DNA of 64,000 nucleotides, taken from assembly GCA_050084515.1 (NCBI GenBank), contig CM114271.1, positions 49,724,001 through 49,788,000 on the forward strand. The letters are read 5' to 3'. The notes under the pieces were generated by a model that worked only from the letters and a program-made list of their open reading frames with translations, did not search any database and was not told the DNA's origin. Source of the DNA: Blasia pusilla (taxonomy: Eukaryota; Marchantiophyta; Marchantiopsida; Blasiales). Shown in pieces: positions 1 to 10,366 of this stretch. How positions within the stretch are numbered: position 1 is the first letter of the stretch; every line of letters begins with the position of its first letter. Both the position numbers and the translations under genes were made by a program.

Positions 1-10
1 CCCAGAGTAC

Positions 11-414
11 CTGATGTGGTTGAAAAAATAGGCGATTCATGTTGGCGAGCTCCACGGTGTCGTAGTCATATAGAAGCAGGCGACCAATACCACACCTTGT
101 CAGCATCTCTGCTGCCACACTGCCTACTCCACCAATACCCTGCGATTGATAATAAATTCAGGGCTCAAATTTCCGCTCCAGTAGAAACCAATACTTGACT
201 TGCGCCTTTCTCAAAAACAAGCGCGGCTTAAATTGGTTCTTTAAAAGCAGTTCGCATATCAATAGGCAAACTCTGGAAGAAAATTTTGAGCTTCAATTAC
301 CACGATGGCGACAGAGTAGTCACGAATTTTCTCGTAGTTATCCACGATGCCCATTCGCTTCAGAGCCATCAGTCTGCTGTAAGGATTGCTGTCCACCACT
401 TCTGCACTCATGAC
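11..414 (-). CDS. UBA5: UFM1-activating enzyme E1 (UBA5), two internal exons of a partial gene
   Basis: UBA5 adenylates the ubiquitin-like modifier UFM1 and passes it to the E2 UFC1. Two minus-strand exons are clear. Exon 301..414 (38 codons) encodes the conserved stretch [19 protein letters not shown] and ends in YSVAIV. Exon 11..139 (43 codons) opens with the nucleotide-binding GIGGVGS and continues through [17 protein letters not shown] to [12 protein letters not shown]. Both are phase 0 with AG acceptors and GT donors (GTAATT, GTACTC), and they join exactly in the middle of the ATP-binding VAIVG-GVGS segment. The catalytic cysteine region lies beyond position 1, outside the window. The first exon or exons upstream of 414 could not be fixed. 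Identification rests on near-identity to the family core and is secure. Confidence 0.93.
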
Positions 415-1250
415 CTGTTCCAAGGACCAATCTTCAGAAAACTTCATCGCATCTCCGATCACACTCAAATGCAATCGACGAACGCGCTCTAAAGAACCAC
501 AGAGGCTCATGCGGCTATAATCACGTTCAAATATTCTTAATGGATGAACAGCCACACTGACCAGCATGCAGGTAAATGCACGATCTCCATTCCCATGGGT
601 TTTGACAGTCCCGCCTGCTCTCATAAACTAGGCAACAACCTTCCCCAATACTTTTCTACTTGCGGGCGAAGCGTTTCGGAATCAGCTAAGCACGGCATTG
701 CGATTGGTTTAAACATTCCGAGCTGGAGTCGATCGGGACACTAACCAGAAAAAGGCCCTACGAATTCCATGGAAGACTACCACAATCCGACTGCCGTCAA
801 ACCATCCCAACTGTCTACCCTGCAAACCGATTGAGTTGACTACACTCAGCAGCACACGCAAGTGAGCACGAAAAGCAAACGATCCAAGCACAAGGGAACC
901 CACCCTTTTCTCCGCCTTGGCCACAGGCTTTGCATCTTGGTCTGCAGGCTCCGCGCTTGCCATCGCACTCACTGCTCCCAAATGCCTGTCCTCCAATTCC
1001 GAATCCTACGCAGACGCTCCGTCTGTCCGATCCCTACCAACTTCCCTCCGATGGCAGTGGACAGCTGATCAAAACACAGCAAAAGGACCCTCCTTCGGAT
1101 GGCGTGCACGAGGGCTAACGCTCTACCTCTCCCGATCGACGAGAACGAGAATGAGCACAGACGGAGATGGAGAGGAGGGATCGGAGCGCACGAGAAACAA
1201 TCGAAGGCCGGCTGCACCTGAAGAGGAGATAAACTTACTCACGAGCTGAC
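415..1250 (-). other. 5' region of UBA5: intron(s), probable first exon, upstream sequence
   Basis: This stretch must hold the UBA5 start, because the exon ending at 414 begins with an AG acceptor. An ATG at 961..963 opens MASAEPADQDAKPVAKAEKR, a plausible disordered N-terminus, followed by possible GT donors near 900-906. The join to the 414 acceptor was not established, so this is a weak proposal. Beyond about 1000 the sequence is GC-richer and looks like promoter or 5' leader. Confidence 0.35.
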
Positions 1251-2535
1251 TTATTTGGGCCCACGGATCTTTGATGATTCTCACGAGTTTATAATTGCAA
1301 TGATCGAGAGATCGGGGTTAGTAGTAATGGTATCCGGTTAAAATCAGAACTTTCCGTTTCATTTAAAAACTCAGAAACCCCCCTAGCTTTCCCGGCTATG
1401 ATATACCGGTAGTGTAGCGGTTTCTGAAAAACCTAGTATGATTTGTGTATGCGCACGACAAGGTTTAATTGGAGAGAGAAGCTCAATGCATCATTGTCTT
1501 CTATCTTCAATTTAAGAATTAGAGTAAGTACAACATATTTTCAATATATCTAATCACTCAAGTAAGCATGTGTATCATAGAATTGTTTGAACGATACCTC
1601 TCATCCAGATTCACATATATTTGTTCTTCTTATGTCAACTCTAGATTCTTGAAGTAAATGGAGAACTATGATAATCATTTCCTCATCCACAATGATGATA
1701 ACATGCGAAATGGGCTCTCCATGTAGAATTAAAAAAATATGCAAGACTCTGAATGTAAGAGTCACTTTAGATACATTTTCAAGTCGCATTGGACAATCTC
1801 TCATAGTTATCCATCTACCTTTTAAGTGGCCAACAACATTATTTATAGTTACTCTTGCCTTTGAAGTTTGTCGATTAAATATGTTATGCATCAGATCTCT
1901 TTGATGTGACTGTTGATGGAATTCCTTCAATAATCATTGATGGATTGGATTTTTTGTATCCCCAAATACTATAGGGGGTACAACTTGTAATTGACTTTGT
2001 AATTGTCAATTGAGAAAGAGCTTGTTGATTTTTGATACATTGAAAAATATAGATTTTCGTAAATATGTAGGATCATAAGTGGCCAACATGGTACAACATA
2101 AACTCCACTATTTAAAATTGGTGTCACAAAATTTTTGGAGAAGCATTAAATAGCCAAAATGGGGATTCCTATAGTCGCATCTCATGCGATTAGAGAAAAT
2201 CTTCATTGTAAGTCCATACCTTCTTGTAAATAAAGTCCCACCACGTGAATTTCCTTGTGATAACCCAAAAAATCATTTTGATCCTTCTCTCTTATCAATG
2301 ATTTGTTTTTCTACCGCTCAACAACCATAAAATAGAACATGAAGAGCCCATGATTATCATCAATGTCGTTCTCCACTACAATCATCAAAAGATAATGCAA
2401 TTTTTCTTCACCAAAAACTACTTCTTCTATAAAACAAGAAAAAAAATACCAAAGAAATTCATAATGATGAAGACGGTAATCATAATGATCACTTGATTAA
2501 GTCTCTTTTCCATATGTGCTTGAAAGCATAAAAAA
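1251..2535. other. AT-rich intergenic DNA, nothing coding seen
   Basis: No ORF here resembles a protein. The 16 bases at 1446..1461 (GTGTATGCGCACGACA) match the 3' end of the gypsy LTR seen at 36.6 kb exactly, possibly a tiny LTR remnant. Nothing else was identified. Confidence 0.5.
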
Positions 2536-2571
2536 ATGCTGACCAAATATGAGAAGAGAAAGAGAAGAAAT

Positions 2572-2949
2572 GAAAAAATGATGGACTATCATAAGCTTCA
2601 TATGAAAGATAAAAAATTTAGGACCTATTCTTTTAGCCTTTATCTAAAGGAAGGCTTACTCTTTTGTAAGGGCCTCTGTTTCATCACAATTCATAAGCTC
2701 ACGATGAAAAATACTTCTCATAATGATCACTCAAGAGATAATTATATTCTAAGAATCAATGAAAAAATGATGGAGTATCATAAGTTCCATATGAAAGATG
2801 CAAAATTTAGGACCTCTTTTTTTAGCCTTTATCTGAAGGAAGGCTTACTCTTTTGTAAGGGCCTTTGTTTCATCACGATTCATATGCTCACGAAGAAAAA
2901 TACTTATCATAATGATCACTCAAGAGGTAATTATATTCTATGAATCAAT
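2572..2949 (+). repeat. 189-bp direct tandem duplication, in frame
   Basis: Two copies of a 189-bp unit lie head to tail, starting at 2572 and 2761 (GAAAAAATGATGG). They differ by scattered substitutions only. Because 189 is 63 codons, an open frame (2536..2943) reads through both, giving two 63-residue repeats that share KMM.YHK.HMKD, SLYLKEGLLFCKGLCFITIH and HNDHSR. A degenerate echo of the unit's end (ATAATGATCACT) occurs near 2485. No family was recognised. It may be a decayed transposon ORF, or the frame may be fortuitous. Confidence 0.75.
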
Positions 2950-4398
2950 GTATAGTAGCCGTATTATTTGCGTGAAAAATGTTCTCATGCAAAGTAGGAA
3001 GAGAGCTGACGGAATCTCACTCTTTCTAAAATAAAATTTATAGAATATAAAATGTGAATGGTCACTAGAAACACCTAATACAATCAAATCCTCTAGCATC
3101 CACAAATTTGGGAGTGAAGAGCCTACATGTGTGTATAGTCACAATCCATATGTGCGCGTGTAGGCTCGTCACTCCAAGAACACATATTGTCTTTCTATGG
3201 CTGCAAGGCTACTATCGATGAATATCACATGAAATTTGTTCATGTAGTGGGTTGCATATGAATTGCTCATGTTATTTTGCCTTGCGAAGGTTCCAAATAC
3301 CAAAAATTGTAGAAGTACGTCTATTTTGATGGGTCTTTTCTAACTAGACCATGGTTAACTAAAATATACCGAGATTGCAATTGATTGAAATGAGCTTTAT
3401 AAGTAGGTAATAAATTGACATTGTGCCACAATCTTGAGCCCAATGAAGTTTTCTATTACATCCTGAATCGTTCTCAACTCGTTCCACACGGAAGATGGAT
3501 CAATGGTGCACATTCTTGATTCTCCGGCATTTCAATTTCAACATTGAAATGATAAATTTAACCTACATCACGAGATTAGATTATTTCATATGAGTATGCC
3601 TTTGAAATTATGACATGGTGCCCGACATCTATTGTAGGATGACATGGTACTTTTTGAGATTGGGTTTTATGAGGTAAGGGTGTTAAAGGGCAAAAGAATG
3701 TAGCTAAGTGACCTCAAAAGTGACTCTAACACAAATAATGCATTAAAATTACATGAATTTCAATCACTCCTAATTTTCATTACCTAGTGCATGGTTTGAA
3801 AAAAATGGACAAGTCCATCCCTAAGACGCACATGGACGGGCAAGTCTTGATTTGTCCACGGACATGGATTATAAGAGGTGGGACCCACATTTATAGAGAT
3901 GGAAGGAAGATCAAGGGCAAGTTGGGCAATAAGGGGAGGGCGTAGAGATGGAGAGAGGAAGAAACATGAAAGTATGAAACACGAAGGCAAGTGAGGGGGA
4001 TGAGAACTAGTCGTGAGTCTAGGAAGGGCGACGGAACCAGCCCCCATGACTAATGCTAGGGGAGACGCGCAGATGTCTTGTGATTAGCCTTAGGTGAGAA
4101 GGGGTATAGCTACTTGTGAAAATAAAGGCAAGGCCAGTAAAGTTTGAGATCTTAGAGCCAAGTGAGAAGAAAGAAATATTGAGTATTCAAGATCAATGAG
4201 ATGTCACAAGACTAGTCACGAAACGCAAAGAGCGGGAAGACAACCATGAAACGCCAAACATGAAGTCAAGGTATGTGCTAGCCATGAGACACATAAAATG
4301 TGGGTCTAAGCTCCAAGATACATTTGGGGAGCTGAAAGTTGCATAAGTTGGAAGAAGCTTCCGCCAAGCCATCTTGGTGGATAACTAGTCAAACGGCG
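2950..4398. other. AT-rich intergenic DNA
   Basis: No coding sequence, RNA gene or repeat was recognised. A somewhat GC-richer stretch at 3780-4350 is purine-rich but has no convincing ORF. Confidence 0.4.
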
Positions 4399-4560
4399 CT
4401 CCTCGATTTCCATCCATTACTGCTGCCATTAGACCTATTTGATATTCTAGTGAGATCCATATACTTTACCAAGATCGATCTAAGGCAAGGGTATAATCAA
4501 ATTCAAATCAGATAAGGGGGAAAACACAAGACTCGCTTCTATATTTGAAGCCAATTTACG
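4399..4560 (+). pseudogene. Ty3/gypsy reverse transcriptase fragment
   Basis: A short plus-strand frame reads HPLLLPLDLFDILVRSIYF and then TKIDLRQGYNQIQIR, the conserved gypsy RT block usually seen as PLP..DDLFDQL....YFTKIDLR.GY.QI.I. It hits a TAA at 4513..4515 and then continues as GGKHKTRFYI, matching the next RT block. There is no flanking pol sequence or LTR. It belongs to a different gypsy lineage from the three large copies in this window, which read STLDLRAGYHQL at this motif. Confidence 0.75.
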
Positions 4561-5341
4561 AGTCCCTGAGAGTCACATTGTAGTTGGGCTACATTCACAA
4601 TACACCCACACTATAATCGTAGACAACTTGCATACTCTTGGGTATATAATTAGCAAAACTATATTTTTTCACTCGCAAAATGTGAGTCACACACTACGTC
4701 TCTTATAATCCTCAGAAAAATATACAAATAACTTGCAGGTTTACTTAGAATCCTTCTTATGCTTACATATGTTCATTCATCTATACCATTAAGAGAGGAT
4801 GAGTTTACAAAATCCCTCTTCCTTTTGTTGACACTTGTCCTTTGAGGACTCCTCTCATATTTACACATGTACTTTTAAAGGATGGAGTTATGTTAAGTAA
4901 GAAGAAAAGAACTAAGCTAAAGGGGAAACTACACTTGAGAGAAGGGAGGGAGGGGATGAGCGAGGAGAGAGGCGGAGGAAAGTGCATATTTTTTTCGTAT
5001 AAAAAAAATTCATGTGTAATCCTGTAGAGAGCATGGGAAACTCACTAGTAAAATGTCTTTCAAGATTGAAAAAAAACCATTCTATGGAAACTCATCAATA
5101 ATAGTTAACAATTTCAACCAATTTTATCTCAACCAATTTTATTAGTACCAAATGACTCATTGTGGTACTAATAAAATTGGTTGAGATTTTTTTAAGTTAG
5201 AATTTGATGATTTTGAAAATGAAATATAAATGATGTATAATTTAACCCAATCCGTCTACACTATTTTTTTTGAAATGACTATCTTAAATTTTAATTGAAA
5301 CAAGAAATGAAAATGAAAACAAGTGAATTTAAATTTATACC
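4561..5341. other. AT-rich spacer with a 25-bp perfect inverted repeat
   Basis: No gene was seen. At 5126..5150 and 5163..5187 there is a perfect 25-bp inverted repeat (arm core TCTCAACCAATTTTATTAG) with a 12-base loop. It can fold into a strong hairpin and could be a MITE-like or bidirectional terminator-like structure. Confidence 0.6.
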
Positions 5342-5958
5342 TGTTGTGTATGCGCTGTCACCGAACACACATACAAACACGCACGAACCCATGCTTACTC
5401 ATGGCATCCAAACAACGAGACAAGAAGTACCAAAATATCTCCAATAAAATAAGATCCAATCTCTCCCTACTCCATCTCACACCATAGCTCTCAAAGGTGT
5501 GCACTCTCTCTCATGTCAAACCAAACCCACTCTCGTAATGAGAGGCTTGGGTTACACTCACAAGGCAAGCGACTATAGCTCCGCCGCCTTATGCCAAGAG
5601 GTTCAACAAAGAGAGAATGAGTTCTCAAGCTCTCTCTCCTTGAGGTATACCCCTCCCCTCTCCCAAGCTCTCTTCATGGTAACCTATGCTCCCAAGTCAC
5701 CTCCTTGGCACTTGACCTGATGTAGGAGGTCAAGGGCCACTTACCAAAAATAGAAAGTCGATCACATATTCAAAATGGTACTTACCTAAAATAGCAAGTT
5801 TCTCAATATGACTCTAAATGAGTCGAAACGAAGGGGAAACCTGCTCTCTCAGGTTTCCCGAGGCCTCAGCAGGTCATCCTCGACCTACTGAGCCTATCCT
5901 CCGCTACTCACGAAGGAGCTCTACTAGATCTCACCGATCTATCCTAAGAGACGTGACA
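5342..5958 (-). repeat. 3' LTR of gypsy copy 1
   Basis: On the minus strand it starts TGTCACGTC at 5958 and runs to TG/CA-type termini near 5342. It matches the solo LTR at 57867..58522 over its length, apart from a short deletion and C-to-T changes near its 3' end. It contains the shared block with TTTTAGGTAAGT and the ATTGGAGATATTTTGG segment that opens the LTR's 3'-terminal portion. Confidence 0.8.
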
Positions 5959-5960
5959 GT

Positions 5961-6087
5961 TGTCGTGCGCATATACATCACTACACAACATATATCGCTA
6001 TCACCGAACACACACACAAACACGCACGATCCCATGCCAACTCATGGCATCCAAACAACGAGACAAGAAGTACCAAAATATCTCCAA
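5961..6087 (-). repeat. Internal copy of the LTR 3' end (127 bp) upstream of the 3' LTR
   Basis: This 127-bp segment duplicates the last part of the LTR (from TTGGAGATATTTTGG to GCGCACGACA). It is separated from the LTR start by 2 bases. A polypurine stretch, AGGGGGGCGA on the minus strand (6088..6097), lies directly upstream of it rather than directly upstream of the LTR. The same arrangement and the same 127-bp length occur in copy 3. Confidence 0.75.
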
Positions 6088-6268
6088 TCGCCCCCCTAGT
6101 TGGTGGTTAGGTCCCTCTAACTCTAAATAGCCATCTATCCCTACCTACCATGACATACATCTCTCGAACGCTAAGAGCAAGAAGTTCGGGTGCTCATGTG
6201 GCCCCATCGTTAGTTGCCTTCTTGTCATCCATATCCCAGACACAAGTCAGAATGTAGAACTACCTACT

Positions 6269-7430
6269 CTATGTACATTTGGGACACATCCATCATCCCT
6301 GAGGAACGCTAGTGAGAGGTGGCGTCAAACATGCCATATGCCATCCTCTCGAACACCCATCACATACTAGCATAGTGGCTGTACCACGGGCGGAACCACA
6401 CAACATACACCGCAAGCTTGCAGGAACTATTGCTAAGCTCAGATAAACTGTACCTTCAATGTTCGGAAGATGACTTGGCGCACAGTTACGCACATGGTCC
6501 TTCCAAATCATACCATCGCGTCCCTCCAATAAGAGAACACCGGATGGCAAAACCTCACGCACTCTCAAGATGGTGCGCCCCGCAATCACATCCAACATCG
6601 TGGGAGCCGTCTGCTACAAGTAGACATAGTCTCCTTGATGAAACCTCCGGATAGTAGGTCGATAACCACCTCCCCGAATAGTCGCATACCTCAACGTATC
6701 CCGATGTTGCGCAATCGCCAAGTTTTCAAACGCCATGGGCATCACTCTCCTAAACAACTCAGCCCTCTGAGAACATGGTCGCATCCATACATCAAGATCA
6801 TCAAGGTTCAACACATCACCAGTATCTCGATGAATGGCGACAGGTAAATCTGGCTCACGGCCATAAAGCAACAAGTACGGTGAGAAAGACGCTAAGGATG
6901 CCTACCTACTGAATCTGTATCCCATCGCCAACCACAACAACTGAAGGTCCCAATCTCCTAGGTGACCTCTCTGCAAGCCATACTTACGTAGTCCTCTCTT
7001 CACCGTCTCGCACAACCCGCTCCGCTAGTCCATCCGCCTTAGGATGATCTCGCGAAGTAGTGCGGTGGCCGATCAGTGCCTGATCACACAAGGCCTGAAA
7101 CTCCCCGCGGAACTCTGTACCGTGGTCTGTCAACAACTCAGCTGGTGCGCCTTAATGACTTAGCATTCGATCTAGGAAGGCATACGCTTCTCCCTCACTC
7201 GCTTTATCATGAAATGCAACCAACTCTATCCACTTCGAGAAGTGCTCAACCATCACCAACACATAACGACTATGGCGCTCCGTCAAAGGCAAAGGTCTTG
7301 CAAAATCCAAACTCCATCTATAACCTAAACCCATGATCGGAAGTGGATGCAACTGTGTAGTCGGAGCATTGAACCATGCTTGGACTCGATCACACACCAT
7401 GCATCCTAAACTCTCTATCATCATCGTCAT
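6269..7430 (-). pseudogene. Integrase core and C-terminal PHD finger, gypsy copy 1
   Basis: Minus-strand frames read CMVCDRVQAWF (the second half of the integrase zinc finger), then GYRWSLDFARPLPL (first catalytic Asp) and further integrase blocks. Then come GDYVYL, a TILRVREV.PSG segment and a PHD finger beginning RCMLCG, with MLVCDGCSRGWHMAC and ending WMCPKC. All eight PHD zinc ligands (C4HC3) are present, but a TGA splits the domain just before WMCPKC. The zinc finger's two histidines are absent because a deletion joins RNase H directly to its cysteine half. Integrase would insert the cDNA. PHD fingers generally bind histone H3 tails, so it may steer integration or local chromatin. Confidence 0.82.
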
Positions 7431-8420
7431 GTTGGGTGAGCACTGCTCTAAGCCCCAATATGCTCCAATCGGTATGCAATTGGAAAGGACGACCCCTGAT
7501 CGGTCTCCTCAATATGGGCGTGGACGTCAATCTGTCCTTGAGCATCTGAAATGCTCTCTCTTGCTCATCCCCCCAGTGTCACTCCTGATCCACCTTGGTC
7601 ATCAAGGTTAGCGGCTTCGCAATCGAACTGAAACCCTTGACGTATCGTCGATAGAAGTTCCCCAATCCCATGAATGCACGAACTCGACTCACATCTGTAG
7701 GGCGTGGAATGCGTGAAATAGCCTCAACCTTTGTCTGTTGCAAAGCAAGGCCCCGAGGGTATATCCTATGACCCTAGTTCTCAATCTGGTTGTAGAAGAG
7801 CTTGCACTTGCCTGGATGTAGCTTCAGCCCATGTAACTGCAATCGTCGAAATACCTCTTCTAGATGTCGCACATGCTCCTCAACCATGGCGCTAAGGACT
7901 ACGATGTCATCAATATAACACCTAGAAAAATCTAGGCCTGCCAAGATCCTATCCATGACCCTCCAAAACTCAGCCGGGGCGTTCTTTAACCCGAATGGTA
8001 AGAACCGCCATTGGTACAAACAATCCTTCCCGTGAGGATCAATGCCCCAAAATGCTGTCTTCTGCATGTCCTCCAATCTGACAGGCAACCGATGGTATCC
8101 GGCTCACAAATCCAATGAACTGAAGACCTTTGCATGCCCAATCGCATCAAAGATCTCCTCAGGGTTGGGCATGGCATACCTATCGGCCTTTGTTTGCCGA
8201 TTGATATGTCGGTAATCTCCACACATTCGCCTATCCGTCCAGTTGCCATGCACATCCTTCTTGGCAGGCATGATAGTGACAGATGCATATTCTCCATGCA
8301 ACATCTCCACTAGTCTTACTCCAACCAAGTCCTGGCTCCTACTCTGAATCAGAGCCCTCTCCATGTCACTATACATGTAGGGTTTTCAGAAGATCGACAT
8401 GTCACTCGACAACTCAATGC
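7431..8420 (-). pseudogene. Reverse transcriptase, gypsy copy 1
   Basis: The minus-strand RT is split over several frames. Recognisable blocks in order are RPYMYSDM.., ADRYAMPNPEEIFDAIGHA, SSLDLRAGYHRL, AFWGIDPHGKDCLYQWRF, LPFGLKNAPAEF, the catalytic RCYIDDIVVLS (both aspartates kept), GLKLHPGKCKLFY, and the thumb motif FMGLGNFYRRYVKGF. Several frameshifts make it inactive. It continues to about 7620 and into a short RNase H start, which stops at the deletion junction near 7415. Confidence 0.85.
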
Positions 8421-8479
8421 GGATCCCTTGACCCGTAAGCGTACCCAAATCATGCATACTAAATGTAAAATAACTCTTG

Positions 8480-9741
8480 GCGTACCTGCAAAACATCCCA
8501 AGAAGTCCAAGGGTGTCTCTCCCAATCATCCCTGGTATGTCGATCTCCTCGGGTCTCGCCCCCAACCACTGCCTCAACCGTCTCGGTACGCATGGGGCTC
8601 ACCAACGCAAAAATTGTGATCTGTCGTATCCTCAAACGACGCTCCTCAACTACTCATAAGCTGAAAATCCATATCAAGCACTTCAGATCCATTGCCTGAC
8701 CCAAGACATGACGTCGTGATGCCTCTTATAGTGACGGTACTGCCGTCACTCCTATGGGGAATCCCATCGCTCACTCTCGCTCATCGGCGTTGGGCTCCAC
8801 CAACCTCTGTACCTGGTCATCCCAAACCAAGCCAGGTACGGCCTCCTTGAATGCATAGGAAGCGGGAAAACTCATCAATGTGGGAAAGGCGGCTCGTGGC
8901 ATGCCAATCATGTTGACCACAGTCAACGGCGATCGATCATCGTGCCTCACTGCGTGTGATCTCCTCCTGTCAACTTAAGGCCCATATCTAGCTCCCAAAT
9001 CTCCATCGTGACTACGGTAGGACTCTCCGACGCGGGTCTAGGTGGTTCCTATGATGCAACCTTGTCTCGAACAACAAAACTCGACTGCTCCTCTACAGCC
9101 AATTACAAAATCGGATCTCCATGTTTAGTACCCATAACCACGCTTGATGTTGTGGCTACCATCTCCTGGCGTATCTGCAAAACATCTGAAAAAGTCCAAG
9201 GATGTCTCTCCTTATCACCCATGGTATGTCGATCTCCTCGGGTGTCGCCCCCAGCCACTCCCTCAACCGTCTTGGTAGGCATGGGGTTCACCAACGCAAT
9301 AGTTGTGATCTTTCGCATCCGAAAAAGACGTTTCTTAGCTACTCCTAAGCTGAAAATCCATGTCAAGCAGTTCAGGTCCATTGCTTGACCTAGGACATGA
9401 CGTCATGATGCCTTTGATAGTGATGGTACTACCATCACTCTTGTGGGGAATCCCATCGCTCGCTCTCGCTCATCAGCGTTGGGCTCCATCAACCTCTGTA
9501 CCTGGTCATCCCAAACCAAGCGAGGTCTGGCCTCCTTGAATGCATAGGAAGCAGGAAAACTCACCAATGTGGGAAAGACTGCCCGTGGCATGCCAATCCT
9601 GTTGACCACAGTCAACGGCGGTCGATCCTCGTGCCTCACTGCTTGTGACTGACGACCTTGATCCAGAATAGAATCCACTAACAAATCGGAGGGGCGCTCC
9701 ACTCTCGCATACGCCCTCCACAAAACCTCATGTGGCACCAA
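8480..9741 (-). pseudogene. Methyltransferase C-terminal region, tandemly duplicated, gypsy copy 1
   Basis: Minus-strand sequence for methyltransferase motifs VIII-X occurs twice: 9169..9652 in its normal place and 8480..8963 as an extra copy, offset 689 bp. The conserved blocks visible in the intact-context copy are VVNRIGMPRAVFPTLVSFP, EPNADERERAMGFP and LDMDLNCLTWIFSLG-type sequence (motif X). The two copies differ by roughly one base in ten, with many C/T and G/A differences. The duplication is absent from copies 2 and 3, so it arose in this copy or its immediate lineage. The linker between methyltransferase and RT (about 8964..9168) sits between them. Confidence 0.8.
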
Positions 9742-9755
9742 TTTGGTCCACCTAA

Positions 9756-9790
9756 GGTTTAGGGTTTAGGATTCAGGGTTTAGGGTTACC
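9756..9790 (+). repeat. Short interstitial telomere-like tract (TTTAGGG type)
   Basis: Four imperfect TTTAGGG units (GGTTTAGGGTTTAGGATTCAG and the following GGTTTAGGG) lie inside the methyltransferase of copy 1. In copy 3, the sequence left and right of this tract is separated by roughly 270-300 bp that includes motifs IV and VI, so the tract marks a deletion scar with telomeric filler. Confidence 0.8.
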
Positions 9791-10310
9791 CGCTCCAAGT
9801 CCTGCGTCCCCAACAATGAAATATCCCTCAGTAGGGAACTCTGGTATCCCTAGACAGCGGACGCAGACAATAAGTCGGGAAAACGGAGGGGTAATTGCGC
9901 CATATGGTGAAGAGAAACGTGCCTTGTAACATCATCAATCTCCACATATAGGTACTTCTGCATGCGTACTCCTACCTGCAAAACAACAGCTAACCGAGAG
10001 CTGATCCCTCCAAAGAGATCCAACATTTGAATACCCTCCTCTGGGATGTGCCACACAATGGGTGTGGTATCCAAGGGTGTCATCATAGCACTCTCGGCTA
10101 CCTTGGGTTCCTCTGACCCGTCATGCTCTGGTGCAGACGTCTTGCTCCACGCGGCATGCACATGCTTCATGGCTAAGCGTCGAAGCTCCTTAGTTGAGCC
10201 CAAAAGCGGCACCTCTCCTCCACGGACTGATGCGGCAACAATGACACTCCTCTCCATAGAAATGTCAGGAACGAGAGTATCCTCTGTATGGACATGTTCC
10301 TCAATCAAAT
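9791..10310 (-). pseudogene. Methyltransferase N-terminal region with SAM-binding motif I, gypsy copy 1
   Basis: The minus-strand frame gives a linker (MERSVIVAASVRGGEVPLL..., ELRRLAMKHVHAAW) and then LDTTPIV and the SAM-binding motif I MLDLFGGISSRLAVVLQVGV. Motif II follows as YLYVEIDD, and then RFPDLLSASAV. At the position where copy 2 has a TAG stop just after motif I, this copy has CAG (Gln), which identifies the ancestral base. The domain is interrupted downstream by the telomeric-filler deletion, so motif IV (PCQ) and motif VI (ENV) are missing and the enzyme cannot work. Confidence 0.82.
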
Positions 10311-10366
10311 CACTAGGCCAAGTGATGGTGTTGCTAAGGTCGCCATCTCTCCTGGCCGGCGCTCGA

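Noticed and set aside
2535-2536. Starting methionines of several short frames, for example near 996 (minus) and 18302 (plus)
   Set aside because: These codons are TTG or GTG in the sequence and not ATG, so they were not used as evidence for translation starts in a nuclear gene.
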